From Gnetum montanum (Eukaryota > Streptophyta > Gnetopsida > Gnetales > Gnetaceae): DNA of 64,000 bases. The notes beneath the pieces were generated by a model. The model ran no database searches, had not been told where the DNA came from, and saw nothing but the letters and a program-made list of their open reading frames with translations. Below, one piece after another: positions 43,703-56,339 of this stretch; the first letter of the stretch is position 1; each line of letters begins with the position of its first letter. A program made the translations under genes and the position numbers. The stretch covers positions 268,323 through 332,322 of the forward strand of contig MNCI01033639.1 in assembly GCA_015680685.1 (NCBI GenBank), given 5' to 3'.

Positions 43703-46700
43703 ACTAAGCTAGTGATTGCTAGTCATTAATAGGGACCCCTTACACATGTTAATTTCTTTAATTATAGATATAACTAATAAGTTGGAAAAAAGTATACATG
43801 TTGATTCTATCTGCTACATATAGGATCAAATTACACTTAGACAAAACTTTAATTATTGCCCTTCTAGGCTTGACACTTAGAGAATATTGGGTCTTGATTT
43901 AGCTCAATACTTAGCAAAAATTTTCCTACCTACCAAATCAGCTAACACTTATACAAATTTTGATTTCCACTTGATGACTCTCAACACTTGCAAAATTCTC
44001 TTAAATCTTCTCTCTTTTTAAAAATTTTTGGTTTTATTTTAATTTTAATTTTATCTCCAACTCTTATTTTCAGTTTTTAAGATTGGTTTTAAATTTATGA
44101 ATTTTCAACATCCAACGTTTGACTATTACCCTTAAAATTTCATCAATTTCAATTCTTAGTTTTGCATGCCTTAGGAAATTTTTGGATTTTTGTTTCATCC
44201 TAAGGACTTAGAAAAATTCCCTAATCTTGATCCCATGTATTAGGAATTACCAATTTCAGATCCACTTTCAACCTTTGGCCTTTGGATATCTATAGAGTCA
44301 AAAAAATTTTGGTTTTGGATTACATCCCCATACTTAGAATAATTTTTAGGTTTTCATTACATATCAAGTGCATAGAAAATTTTGTTAGTTTGGCATTGAT
44401 TCTATGCCTTTGAAAACCTTTTTCCTTGGTTTCAACTTTAGTAACGACTCCTTGGCACTTAGGAAAATTTCTCCTATCTTTCTTTTAGCACAAAGCCACA
44501 TTTTGGCCTTCATGCACTACCTAGTCCAACACTTAGAAATTTTGTTCTTCCTCATTTCTTTATCCCCTCACTACTACATTAGAGTAATGAGCATTGAGTG
44601 GACACTTCATGTTTCCAACCATGCATAGTTTTACATGTGCTAGTAGCACTAGGGATCGCCAGGCACACTAGTAGCATGTCCCAATCCTTCAATGTGGCAT
44701 GCCACATGTTAGCTAATGAAGGATATGCCTTTTCAATTTTTATAAAAAATTTATAAAGGTATGGTAACTTGTACGATGCACACTAATAGTGCTACATGAC
44801 CTAACCACATAGGGTGCTAGTTGCTAGGTTGGTGTTGACCCTACACATGTTGCTAAAACATTATCCCCTTTTTTCTACAAAACCTATTGAAAATTAGTAG
44901 AAAGCAAGAAAGCCCAAACCCTAGCCATGGTAAGGCTTAATCTACCCTATCCATAGCCAAATTTACTCCAAAGGAGCACAAACCAATACTTTCTCTTGTC
45001 TTAAAGTATAGCAAAAAACCTTGTCTTCATTGCCCTTCTTTCATGCCTCTTTTCTCTTCCCTCAACTGTCTAGCATATCTTTGGTAGTTGCTACAAGCTG
45101 CCATTATCTATCATCCACCATTAGTTAGGTACCACCATGTGTAGGCTACCACCACCATCAATGTTGTTGCACCATGATGATGAGTACAGCAGTGCATCAT
45201 GGAGTGTGCAGCTAATATACTAGTAGGCAATAGCCATCAGTGATGGTAGATGTTTCAATGATTGCTAGTGCCACTCTTGGAATGGGTAGCCTCTATTTGT
45301 TTTCCCCCTTGTGTACAGTGAAAATAATAATAATAATAATAAGAAAAAAATAAAAAAAATAGATACAAAGATAGAAACCCAAGAATTAATTGGATGAAAC
45401 TAGGACGTGGCTTGGTCCCCTCAACAATCTCCTCCCCTCACTTGCTTGATCATTGTTGGGCCCTACCTTCCTCCTTGAAGCATCCTTCCCACTAACTTCT
45501 CTCCCTTCTCAGTATGATCACACCATGTGCTAGCAAGCACAAGATAAACATAAACTATTTCACACTAACTTTGAAAGCTATTAACTTGCAGATGTCAAAA
45601 TGCCAAAATGGTTATCTTCCTTTCTTCATTTCAAATTTATACCATCCCTCTCTCTTCTATATTCTTTTGCAATTTTTTTTCACTTTTTTTCTATTTAAAA
45701 AAACACTCAATTTCTAAGAAACCCAGGTTGAATTTTTCCATGTCACCCTTGATCATTGGGGCACCAATACCAATTGCACTCGTATGTTTCTCTAGGACCT
45801 TAGAACTTGCTTAATAATCCCTATAGGAAGTCACATGCCCATCAAAAATCTTCACACAAGAAACAACATTTAAATTTTGAGACTTAAAATTTTTTTTATT
45901 AACTCCTCTTCTCCTTGAGTATGTATAGCCTATCTTTCCTCTCCCCTTGAGTATGTATAGCCTATCTTTGGCAGCTATTGTAGGCTACCAGTAGCTAGCC
46001 ATCACTGTTGGTTTGGCCATTGCCATGTGTAGGCCACCACCATCATCGATGTTGTTGCATCATGATGATGAGCACTGTAGTGCAGCTAACATACTAGGAG
46101 GTGACAATCATTAGTGATTGTAGACATTGCAACCACTACTAGTGCCATCCTTGGCATTGGTAGATAGGTAGCCTCAATTCATTCCCTTTTATGTATAGTA
46201 AAGAAAATAAATAAAAAGAAAAAATTTATAAAAATAGGTACAAATTAGAACCAAAGACTCAATTGGGAAAAACTTAGATGTGGCTTAGCTAGTCCTTGCC
46301 AACCTCCTCCCCTTACTCACTTGACCACTAGTGGATCCCACCTTCCTCCTTGGTGCATCCATGCTACTAACTTCTCTCCCTTTACACTAATTTTCAAAGC
46401 TTCTAACCTACAGATGTGAAAATGCAAAAATGGTTATCTTCTTTTCCTCAGTTTAATTTTATACCATCCCTCTCTCCTCTCTGTTTTGTTTGTGATTTTT
46501 CTTTTCACTTTTTTCCTTTTGGTTATTTCCCAAAAAAAAAATCCAAATTGGTTATTTCCATGACACCCATGATTATTAGGACATCAATACCCTTTGCACT
46601 TGTATGTTTCTCTAACATCTCAAAACTTGTCCAACAACTCCAACAGGGACCCATATGCACATCACAAATCTTCATACATGAACTAGCATTTAAAATCTGA

Positions 46701-47089
46701 GACTTCAAAATTTTAGTAACTCCTCTCCTCCTAAGGCTAGCCAAAGTTTTTCAGCTTTCCTCAACTCTATGCCTTAAAATTTTTTCAATCCTCTCTTAGC
46801 CTAGAATAAGAATATTTTTCCATGCTCTATACCCTAAATCCCAAATCTGATCTTTGTAGTTTGTTCAAATCTTCTTTGCACATGTCAAAACCATCTAAGC
46901 TATTATTCTTGTCGTTTATATAAAATTGAGGCTATTTTTAGTCTTCCATTGAAGCATTCACATTTCATGCCTCATTGCTATTATCTATAAATCACAAATC
47001 CTAAACCTTCATAATCCTAATTTGATCTATAAAACAAATACATAGGCAGGTTAGTCTCAAATTGATCCAAAATAAAGCTAACAATATAC

Positions 47090-47580
47090 CCTAAAACCCT
47101 AAACCCTAAACCATAAATCCTCAAACCTAAACACTAAAGTCCAAACCCTTAACCCTTAACCCTTAACCCTAAACCTTAAACCTTAAATCCTAAATCATAA
47201 AATATAACTCCTAAACATAAACAATAAATCCTAAATCATAAAATCTAACCCAAAATCCTAAAACCTAAAACTTACACCATGAATCCTAAAACCAAAACTC
47301 TAAACCATGAACCCTAAAATCCTGAATCACAAACATTTAAACTTAAACATAAACTCTAAACCCTAAACCATAAATCATAAAACCTAATCCCTAAAACCTT
47401 AAACCTAAACCATAAAAATTAAAGCCTCAACCCTAAACCTTAAAACCTCATTTGGAAACCCTAAATCCTAGAATCAAAACCTAAACCCTAAACCTGTAAT
47501 ATCCTAAAAACCTAAATTCTAAATCAATTAAAATCATAAAACACTAAAAGCTTAAACCCTAAACCCTACTTGATCAACCC
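47090..47580. repeat. Interstitial telomere-like tract (CCCTAAA type), ~490 bp
   Basis: Dense degenerate copies of AACCCTAAA and variants such as AACCCTTAACCCTTAACCC, AAATCCTAAA and AAACCATAAA. The motif is the plant telomere repeat on the C-rich strand. It lies inside unit 2 of the macro-array, not at a chromosome end. Confidence 0.8.
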
Positions 47581-49889
47581 TCAGTTAGACCCACTAGATA
47601 AAGAAATCTTGTTCTTTATCTAGAAGTTGTAAAATATTTGTCAATGAAGAAGATTATCTCAGCCAAATTATTGATATATATATGTAATAAATATATAATT
47701 AAGCTAGTGATTGCTAGTCATCAATGGGGACCTCTTAAACATATTGATTGTTTAAATTATAGATATAAACAAAGAGTTAGGGAAAAATATACACGCTGAT
47801 TCTATCTCCTATCTCTATCATCAAATCACACATAGAAAAAATTTTAATTATTATCCTTCTAGGATTGATACTTAGAAAATTTTGATTTTTTTATTACATT
47901 GATACTTAGACAAGATTTTCCTATTTACCAAATCATCAAACACTTCGATAAATTTTAATTTCCACTTAATGACTCTCAATACTTAGCAAACTTTTCTCTT
48001 ACATTTTCTGTCCTTTCTTAAATCATTAATTTTTTTCAATTTTAATTGTCTCCAATTTTCATTTTCAGTTTTTAATTTTTATTTTAAATTTATTTTAAAT
48101 GTTTCATCCTTCATTATTACTCTTAACGTTTTATCAATTTCAATTCTCCATTTTCCATGCCTTAGAAAATTTTTGGATTTTGGTTTCATCCTAAGGATTT
48201 AGAAAAATTTTCCAATTCTTGATCTCATGTCTTAGCAACTATGAATTTCAGATCCACTTTTGACATTTGGCCTTTGGGTGTCTCTAGACCTAGAAAATTT
48301 TTTGTTTATATTTTCCTCCTCATACTTACAGAAATTTTTGAGTTTAGATTGCAAATCAAGTATGTATAAAATTTTTTAGTTTGGCATTGTCCTATACCTT
48401 AGAAAAATTTTGTCCATGGTTTCAGATTTAGTGATTACTCTTTGGCACTTAGGAAAATTTTCCCTCTCTTTCCTTTAGCATATAGCCACATTTTGGCCTT
48501 CATGCATTGCCTAATCCAACAGTTAGAAATTTCTTTGCTTTCCCATATCTTTAACCCCTTGCTACATCATTGGTGTAATAAGCCTTGCACAAATATTTCA
48601 TGCTATCAACCATGGACAACTTTACATGTGTTTTAGCACTAGGGATGCATGCCAAGCACAATAGTAACATGCCCCAATTGTATGTCAAAGGAAGCCCACA
48701 TTAAAATAGTGTGAGCTATGCATTGGTGGTACTTGCAATGCATTAATACCATGTTGCATACCAGCTAATGGAGCATGCCCCTTTTCAATTTTTTTATAAA
48801 AAATTTAAAGCTATGGTGACTTGTACAATGCACGTTGGTAGTGCTACATAATCTAATCACATATGTTGGTGCCAATCCTATGCATAGTGTTGAAACCTTG
48901 TCCCCCCCTCTCTCTTTTTTTTTTTTTTGGCAAAAACCTACCAAAAATCAATAGAAAGCAAGATAGCCCAAACCCTAAAACCAGCTACTTTACACCCTCA
49001 AGATGTAGAAGGAAGCTTGCCTTAGGTACAAGAAGGCTTAATCTACCTTAGCCATGGGTAAATTTAATCCAAAGGGGTACAAAGTAAAGGATGGGAAAAA
49101 AATCTTTACCTTCTTCACCCTTTGTTTTGTGCCTTTTTCCTCTCCACTCAAGTATGTAGCCTACTTTTAGTAGCTGTTGTAGGTTTCCATTAGCTAGCCA
49201 TCACCTCATACCTTGCAGATGTGAAGAATACCAATTTTTTTTATTTTCTTCATTTTAAATTTATATCATCCCTTGCTCTTCTCTATCTTGTTTGTGATTT
49301 TTCTTCATTTTTTTATTTTAGAAAATTACTTGAATGCCAAGAAGTCCATGTCGGTTTTTTGCATGTCACCTATGATTATTGGAGTGCTAATAATAGTTCC
49401 ACTTGTATGTTCCTCTAGCATCTCAAAACTTTCCCAACGTCCCACATACGGATTCATATGCACATCACAAACCTTCACACAAGAAATAGTATTTAAAATC
49501 TGAGACTTAAAAAATTTGTTAACTCCTCTTCTTCCAAACTTAGCAAAACTTTTCAACCTTTCTGCTCCTCTATGCCCTAAAATTTTTTTAATTCTCTCCT
49601 AGCCTAGACTAAAAATATTTCTCTATGCTTTAAACCGTAAACCCTAGAAGAGTTAGATCTTTGTAGTTTGATCAAATCACCTTCTTTCATATGTAAAAAC
49701 CATCTAAGTTGTGATTTGAGTATCTTATCTAAAATTGAAACCACTTGTGGCCCTACATTGAACCATTTGTATTTCATGCCTCTTTTCTATTGTCTCTAAA
49801 TGCTAAATCCTAAACCTTTTGGGTCTTGATTATATTTGTAAAATAAACAAATAGGCAATTTATTCTCAAACTGATGCAAAATAGAGCTA

Positions 49890-50120
49890 AGACTAAACCT
49901 TAAACTCTAATATCTTAAACCATGAAACCTAAATCCTAAATGCAAAACCATAAACCTTACTCCTAAACCTTCCAAAACCTTGAAACCCAAACTCTAAACC
50001 ATAAAACCTAAAATCTAAATTGTAAATTGTAAACTATAAACATCATAAATCCTAAAGCCTAAAACATAACACCTAAATCCTAAATACTAAACACTAAATC
50101 CTAAACCCAACTTGATCAAC
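49890..50120. repeat. Interstitial telomere-like tract, unit 3
   Basis: Degenerate CCTAAA/CCCTAAA repeats at the same position in the unit as 47090-47580, shorter and more diverged. Confidence 0.7.
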
Positions 50121-51419
50121 CCTAAGTTACACCCATGGATAAAGAAAGCTTGTCTTTCATCTAGAAGTTGTGAAATACTTGTTAACAGAAAAAGGTTCTA
50201 CCATCCAAGTTATATATATAACTAAGCTAGTGATTGCCAGTCATCAATGGCAACTTAAACATATTGATTCCTTAAATTATAGATATAACTAACAAGTTAG
50301 GAACAAGTATACATATTGATTCTATCCCCTACCTATAGTATCAAATCACACTTAGAAAAAGCTTTAATTATTGTGCTTCTAGGGTTGACACATAGAAAAT
50401 TTTGGATTTTTCATTTACATCGATCCTTAGCCAAGATTTTCCTATCTACCAAATCATCCATCACTTAGACAAATTTTAATTTCCACTTGATGACACTCAA
50501 CATTTAGAAATATTCTCTTATATCTTCTCTCCTCTCAAAATCATCAATTTTATTTTTTTGTTTTAATTTTGTCTCCAATTCTTGTTTTTAGTTTTTAGGT
50601 TTGATTTTAAATTTATAAAATTTAAATGTCCTACCCTTGATTATTACCTTTAAAAATTTATCAATTTCGATTCTCAATTTTAAATGCCTTAGGAAATTTT
50701 TGGATTTTCGTTTCATCATAAGGACATAGAAAATTTTGAATTCTAATATGTCTTAGAAATTACCAGTTTTAGATATACTTTTAATGTTTGGCCTTTGGGG
50801 TATCTCTAGAGTTAGAAAATTTTTGTTTTGGGTTTTCCTCCCAATAATTACAAAAAATTTTAGGTTTTGCTTAAGACCAAGAATAGAAAAATTTCTAGTT
50901 TGGCATCAATCCTATGCCTTAGGAAAATTTTGCTCTTATTTTCAATTTTAGTAATGTCTCCTTGGTACTTTGAAAATTTTTTTCTATCTATCCTTTAGCA
51001 TGTAGCCACATTTTAGCCTTTCTACACTACCTAGCACAACACTTAGAAATTGTTCAGTTTCAAGATTTCTTCAACTCCTGACTATTGCACTAGTTTAATG
51101 AGCTTTCTAGAGACCTTTTGTGCGCCAACTATGCATAGTTTCACATGTGCCAATAGCATCAAGGATGTGGGCTGAGCACACTAATAGCATGCCCTATGTG
51201 TATGCCAAAGTTAGTCCACACAAAAAGGGTATCAGCTATGCATTGGTGGCACCTATAGTGCATTTGTGGGACATGTCACATGCCAACTGCCCCTTTTCAA
51301 TGTTCTATAAAACATTTTGAAGGTATGGAGACTTGTGTGATGGACATTGGTAGTGCTACATGACCTAACCACAAAGGGTGATAGTTGCTAAGTTGGTGCT
51401 AATCCTACAAATGCTATTG

Positions 51420-51760
51420 AAAACCCTGAACCATAATATCCTAAACCCTAAAACCTAAAAGCTAAATCCTAAACACTAAAATCATAACCCAAAAAATCTA
51501 AACCCTAAACCTTAAATCCTAAAACATGAACCCTAAACCCTAATATCATAAACCCTAAAATCAAGACCCTACATCCTATACCATAAAGCATATACCCTAA
51601 ATCCTAAAACTTAAATCATAAATTCCAAACCCTAAAACCTAAATCCTAAACCTTAAATACTAAAGTCTAAAACCTAAGCCCGAAATCCTAAATTTTGAAA
51701 ACCATAAAATCATAAATCCTAATCTGATTGAAACTATAAAACCCTAAACCCTGGTCACTC
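51420..51760. repeat. Interstitial telomere-like tract, unit 4
   Basis: Degenerate AACCCTAAA repeats that here follow landmark (b) directly, so the intervening part of the unit has been deleted. A much smaller trace (AAACTCTAAACCCCACTTGA) occurs at 43535-43560 in unit 1. Confidence 0.75.
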
Positions 51761-52620
51761 AACAAAAAGTTAGGTTCATTAAATAAAAAAATTTTGTTCT
51801 TCATTTGGAAGTCATGAAATAGTAGTCAATAAAGAAGATTCTCTAAGCTAAATTATATATATATATATATATATTGATTCCTTAAATTATAGATATAACT
51901 AAAGAGTTAGGAAAAAAGTATACATGTTGATTCTATCACCTACCTATAGTATTGAATCATACTTAGACAGAATTTTAATTATTGCCATTCCAGGCTTGAC
52001 ACTTAAAAAATTTTGGATTGTTGATTCACCTCAATACTTAGCCAAGATTTTTCTATCTACTAAATCATCTAACAATTAGATAAATTTTGATTCCCAATTG
52101 GTCACTATAAATTTTCTCTTATATCTTCTCTCCTTTCAAAAATTGTTGATCTTGTTTTGCAGTTTAATTTTGTCTCCAATTCTCATTTTCAGTTTTTAAG
52201 TTTGAAGCATGCTCGTTTTCAAATTTTTTATGAAACATTTTTAAGAGATAGTGACTTGTGTGATGCACTTTGGTAAGTGCTACAAAACCTAATTACATAG
52301 GGTGCTAGTTTCTCTATTGGTGCTGATCCTACACATGTTGTTGAAGCCTTGTCCCTTTTTTCTGTAAAACCTATCAAAAACCAGTAGAAAGTAAGAAAGT
52401 CCAAGCCCTGGAAGCAGCAACTTTGTACTCTTAAGGTGCCACAAACTGATTTACTCCAAAGAGGCACAAATCGATACTTTTTCTTGCCCTAAAGTATAGT
52501 AGAAACCCTTGCATTTTTTGTGCCTCTTTCCCCTCCCCTTGAGTCTGTAGCCTATCTTTGACAGCTGCTACAAGTTTCCATTAGCTAGCCACCACCGTTG
52601 GTTGGCCACCACCATTGGCA

Positions 52621-54555
52621 TTGTTAATTGGTGATCCACTTTATATAGGGAGAAATAAGTGCTTTTTCATTTCAACTCCATGTGAGGATGTGTTGATTTT
52701 GAATGGGATAAGAAGGGAATCAATTTATCAAGTATTAGCAATCATTAGAGTGTAAAATTTAGCCATGAACCCTTCTATGGCATAGCATCTCATCTTGATA
52801 TATAAGTGATATCCTTTATTTCTTTCCCCTATTTTATTATTTTATACATTTTACAAGTCTTATTTTTTTTCTCTTCACTCTTATTTTCCAGTCATCCCTT
52901 TATGTAGAATTTAATCATGATCACTTTATGTGGTGTAGCACTATCGTCATGACTAATGTATTAATTATGTCCTAATTTTCTCTCCTTATCCTACTTCTTT
53001 CTGTGCACTTTTTTTTTTGCAAGTACATACCTATCCTTCATGTTTTCTTCTTGATGTCTTCGACACCTTAGAAGCATTTCATTAAGAGGGGGCAATGTTG
53101 TACTTACTTTTTTAGTTCAATTTGACTTGACACTAGTGTGGTTCTAACATTGTTCCATGAGGACTTGGGTAATAAACTCCCTGAACACACTATCACAAGG
53201 TACATTCTTAGCTTGTAGAGATCTCTAGGAATGATTTGGATTTATAACCCAACTTTTATTTATTTATTTTTGATAACCCCTAAAAAACTTAGGAATCAAA
53301 TTTTTTTGAAGTATTAAAGATGATGTAGATATCAAATTGAGTTTTCTTCAATACTGCAAAATAAAATGCCTAATAAATAACATTGCAAGACCTGCCTCTT
53401 GCCTTTAGAGGCCTTTGGGGATGTTTTATGATCATATCCTTGCTTCTTAGCTTTATTTCTGAAATCTTTAAAATAATTCCATAAAAGGTCAAAAAGTCTT
53501 TCTATGTGTTATTGATGCTGATGTTGATGTCAATGTCAACACTAAGATCAACATTGTTGAGACCCTTGAATCTTGTTAAATCTACATTTTGATATGGATA
53601 ACATCCACAATGGGTCCCTAGGGACAAGATGACTCATTGGAAATAGTTTCAATATTCAAGGCTTTTGAAATTGGCACTTGCTCACATGATAGTTAAGACA
53701 TAGAAAATTAACATTTTATCCAAGTCTGGAATACTAGAAATGTCAAAATTCATCTTGAAACCTCCAAATCATGTCATACATCAAACTTGCAACATTTCAT
53801 AGGTTTACAGGCCTCTTAACACTCCAAAAATATTATTTCAATTTATTGCCGGGTTAGTTTTAGCTTTTCCAGACCTTAAAGTTTATACAAGGAAAATGAG
53901 AACTTTTTTTGACTATAGGAATAACACTAGTAGTGGTTGCTCATGTTACATTGATTAGAAAACACTTAAAATTTTCAAGTTCTTGATTCTTCTAGAAATT
54001 ACCAAAATTGATGCTTATATGCTAGATCATGAGTTGGAAAATCTCTCAAAAATGTGTGGAAGCCTGAAACACAACTTATGATGATGATTTTTGGGCATTT
54101 TCAAGACCCAAGTAGATGTAACAATGTTGAAATCATATGAGTCTTGATCATTGGTGAGCTGAAAAAGTGGGCATAACAATTTCAATGTGCTTACTTTAAT
54201 CATGGTAAACCTGATTTTTTACAACCTTAATTGCTACCTAGCCATCATAGTAGATCATAATCAATTTAAACACACTGATACTAATTTCTATTAGAAGTTA
54301 TTTAATCCATAATAGATCCTAAATTGTTTCCATAGAGGATACTGATATGAATATTTGATCCACATTGTTAGAAGTTATTTGATATTTTGCCTCCATAGAG
54401 GATACTAATATGAATATTTGCTTACTACTTTTCTAACTAACAAGATTATCATATATTTGAATTAGAAATCCTATCCTTGAGCTTCTATCAATGGTGTTAC
54501 TTCCCTAGTCTTCATTTGTATAAATTTCCATAACTCTTGATGTACTGTTGGATTA
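52621..54555. other. No gene; possible PPT/LTR start at 53084-53096
   Basis: Mostly AT-rich non-coding sequence. AAGAGGGGG at 53084-53092 followed by TGTTGTACTTAC at 53096 resembles a polypurine tract and LTR start on the plus strand, but no LTR end or second copy was found. A ~61-bp direct duplication (CATAGAGGATACTGATATGA unit) lies at 54331-54420. Confidence 0.35.
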
Positions 54556-54559
54556 AGAA

Positions 54560-55240
54560 GGTCACTAGCATATGATGATGATTTAGATTCTGCACCACCA
54601 CCACTAATTAATTAATGACATACTTCATGTCAAGTATTATATTTATAATATACATGAGTGTACCAATAATCTACTGATATCATGTTAGATCTATTGGATC
54701 TTCCTCAGTACTTATCTTGAAACAAAGTGTCATGGGAATATGGTATTCCTTATAATTTAGCATGTTGTAATTCTCTAATAGGTATGTAGTGTATTTGGTC
54801 TGAGAAAGTGTAATTTCACTTATCTTATACTTTAATTTCATTCCAAAGTAATAATGTGTCATGCCTAAATCCAAGATATCATATTGTAATGATAGTTCCT
54901 TTTGAATTGCTGCATGATTTTAAGCTCCATATGGAAGACTAGTACCATTCATAATAATGTGGTACTATCTTTTTAGAATACTTCAAATTTGTAGTTAATC
55001 AAGAATTGGTCAATCTTCTGATATCAAACTCTAAATCTTGTTTTATACCATAAAATATCTTTCATAGTTTGCATGTTAACTTCTCATCCCTTACAAATCC
55101 TTCAAGTTGCTCCCTATATATCTCTTCTTATAATTCATCATATAAAAAAGCTAACTTAACATTGATTTGATGAATTTTATATTTTATATTAGTTGGTACC
55201 TTAGCTTTGTTAGATTGAGATACCTTAGGTGAACTTGGAT
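54560..55240 (-). pseudogene. Copia element II: reverse transcriptase fragment
   Basis: Minus-strand pieces in order: INVKLAFLYDEL then EEIYREQLEGFV (compare the copia VKTAFLNG...EEIYMEQPEGF motif), KIFYGIKQDLE, DLGMTHYYFGMKLKYK, LSQTKYTTYLL, and IIGTLMYIINIILDMKYVIN. This is the palm and connection of Ty1/copia RT. I do not see an intact YVDD. The left end is followed by unassigned sequence; the right end touches a gypsy integrase. Confidence 0.8.
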
Positions 55241-55249
55241 TTGACAAGG

Positions 55250-56330
55250 TTAATAACTGAAAACACAAATCTCTCTATGCATGAAGTTCAGGCACTTCAC
55301 CAAAAAAATGGCCATCAAGGTTGCCACCTAGAAAAATATGGCCCCGAAGTTTGAAAGGATGAGATAATCATGCATCAAGGAGATTCAACAATTCTAATTA
55401 AGAAGGTTAAGGTTAATCAACCTCTCTTTCTAAGTAGTATCTAAGGTCATATTAAAATTTACAACACTACTCAAGGTTTTCATTTCAAAACCAATAGGAA
55501 TTTATGAAACCTATCCATATACAAACTTGAATGGTGTGTAGCCAATATGATTTTTTATGCCATCCAATAGGTTTAAAAAGTAGTAGTAAGCTTGTTGGAC
55601 TAATCTCTTCTGTACTTACTAACCATCTTCCTAAGTATTCTAAAAATTTCATGGTTAGTAACTTCTACCTAGAAATTGGTATGTGAATGATAAGGATATG
55701 TTAATTTATGGTTAGCTCCAGAAGATTTCAATAAATTCTTGAAAAACTTACTAGTAAAGTACGTACCATTCTTGAAGTTCAAGATGCAAGGAATATCAAA
55801 CCTATGAAGCATATTGTTTTGAAGGAAGCTTGCTATAGTAGTAGATTAGTAATCCTTAATAGTAGCAACATTTGCCTACTTCATATAATAATCAAGGCAT
55901 ACAATAATGTATGTCTTACCACTAAAGGTTGGATAGATGGGACTAAGTAAATCCCCTATACATTGAAGGACTCTTATGATTTGAAGTACTACTACAATCC
56001 CTATCTATGCAAGGACATACTTCACTAACCTTGGTACTTATCACAGAAAATGCATAAAGTGTTCAACATCATGAAACATGAACAAAAATATCTTGGAAAT
56101 TGTAGCTTTATGATGGTCCTCTTTCCAGCATAGTGCTCACCACACATACCATGATGCATATGAACTAAGATGGCACCTTGGCTTTCTTCCAAAACACACC
56201 ATCTCATAAGGCTATCATGTAAATATGTTCTTTACTAAGTAAGCATTCACCTAGTGCTAAAATCATTGAATCTTTTGCTTCTCCCACCTAGGAGAAATCT
56301 TCTAGGCCACTAGGTAATTAAGAATGTCTG
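55250..56330 (-). pseudogene. Ty3/gypsy integrase fragment
   Basis: From right to left: a pre-integrase piece (ADILNYLVA-like), the zinc-binding segment in 56025-56207 with HMHHGMCGEHYAGK and FCDKYQG (one Cys lost), the catalytic core pieces YIIVCLDYYMK, RFDIPCILNFKNGTYFTSKF and HKLTYPYHSHTNF, and the C-terminal TPFKFVYG...IPIGFEMKTL. The second catalytic Asp region reads FKNGT in place of DNGT. RT and RNase H of this element are not found upstream. Confidence 0.75.
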
Positions 56331-56339
56331 CAAACCATG

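Larger units (their letters stand above)
41515..52620. repeat. Macro-tandem array with units of about 1.3-4 kb
   Basis: A fixed order of landmarks recurs. (a) AGCATGTAGCCACATTTTGG near 41625, 44488, 48477 and 50997. (b) GTGACTTGTG...GTAGTGCTACA near 41810, 44765, 48818, 51330 and 52247. (c) ATGGTTATCTTCCTTTCTTC near 42608, 45606 and 46427, with a weaker copy near 49240. (d) telomere-like CCCTAAA. (e) CTAGAAGT[T/C][A/G]TGAAATA-type near 43625, 47620, 50160 and 51810. (f) an AT dinucleotide tract. Approximate units: 41515-44370, 44380-48380 (with an internal duplication from 45935), 48380-50890, 50890-52205 (with an internal deletion at 51420), and a partial 52205-52620. No coding domain is recognised. 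Origin from an LTR element or a satellite is open. Confidence 0.8.

Noticed and set aside
47090-47580. A true telomere or chromosome end
   Set aside because: The repeats are degenerate, short, and surrounded on both sides by array units.
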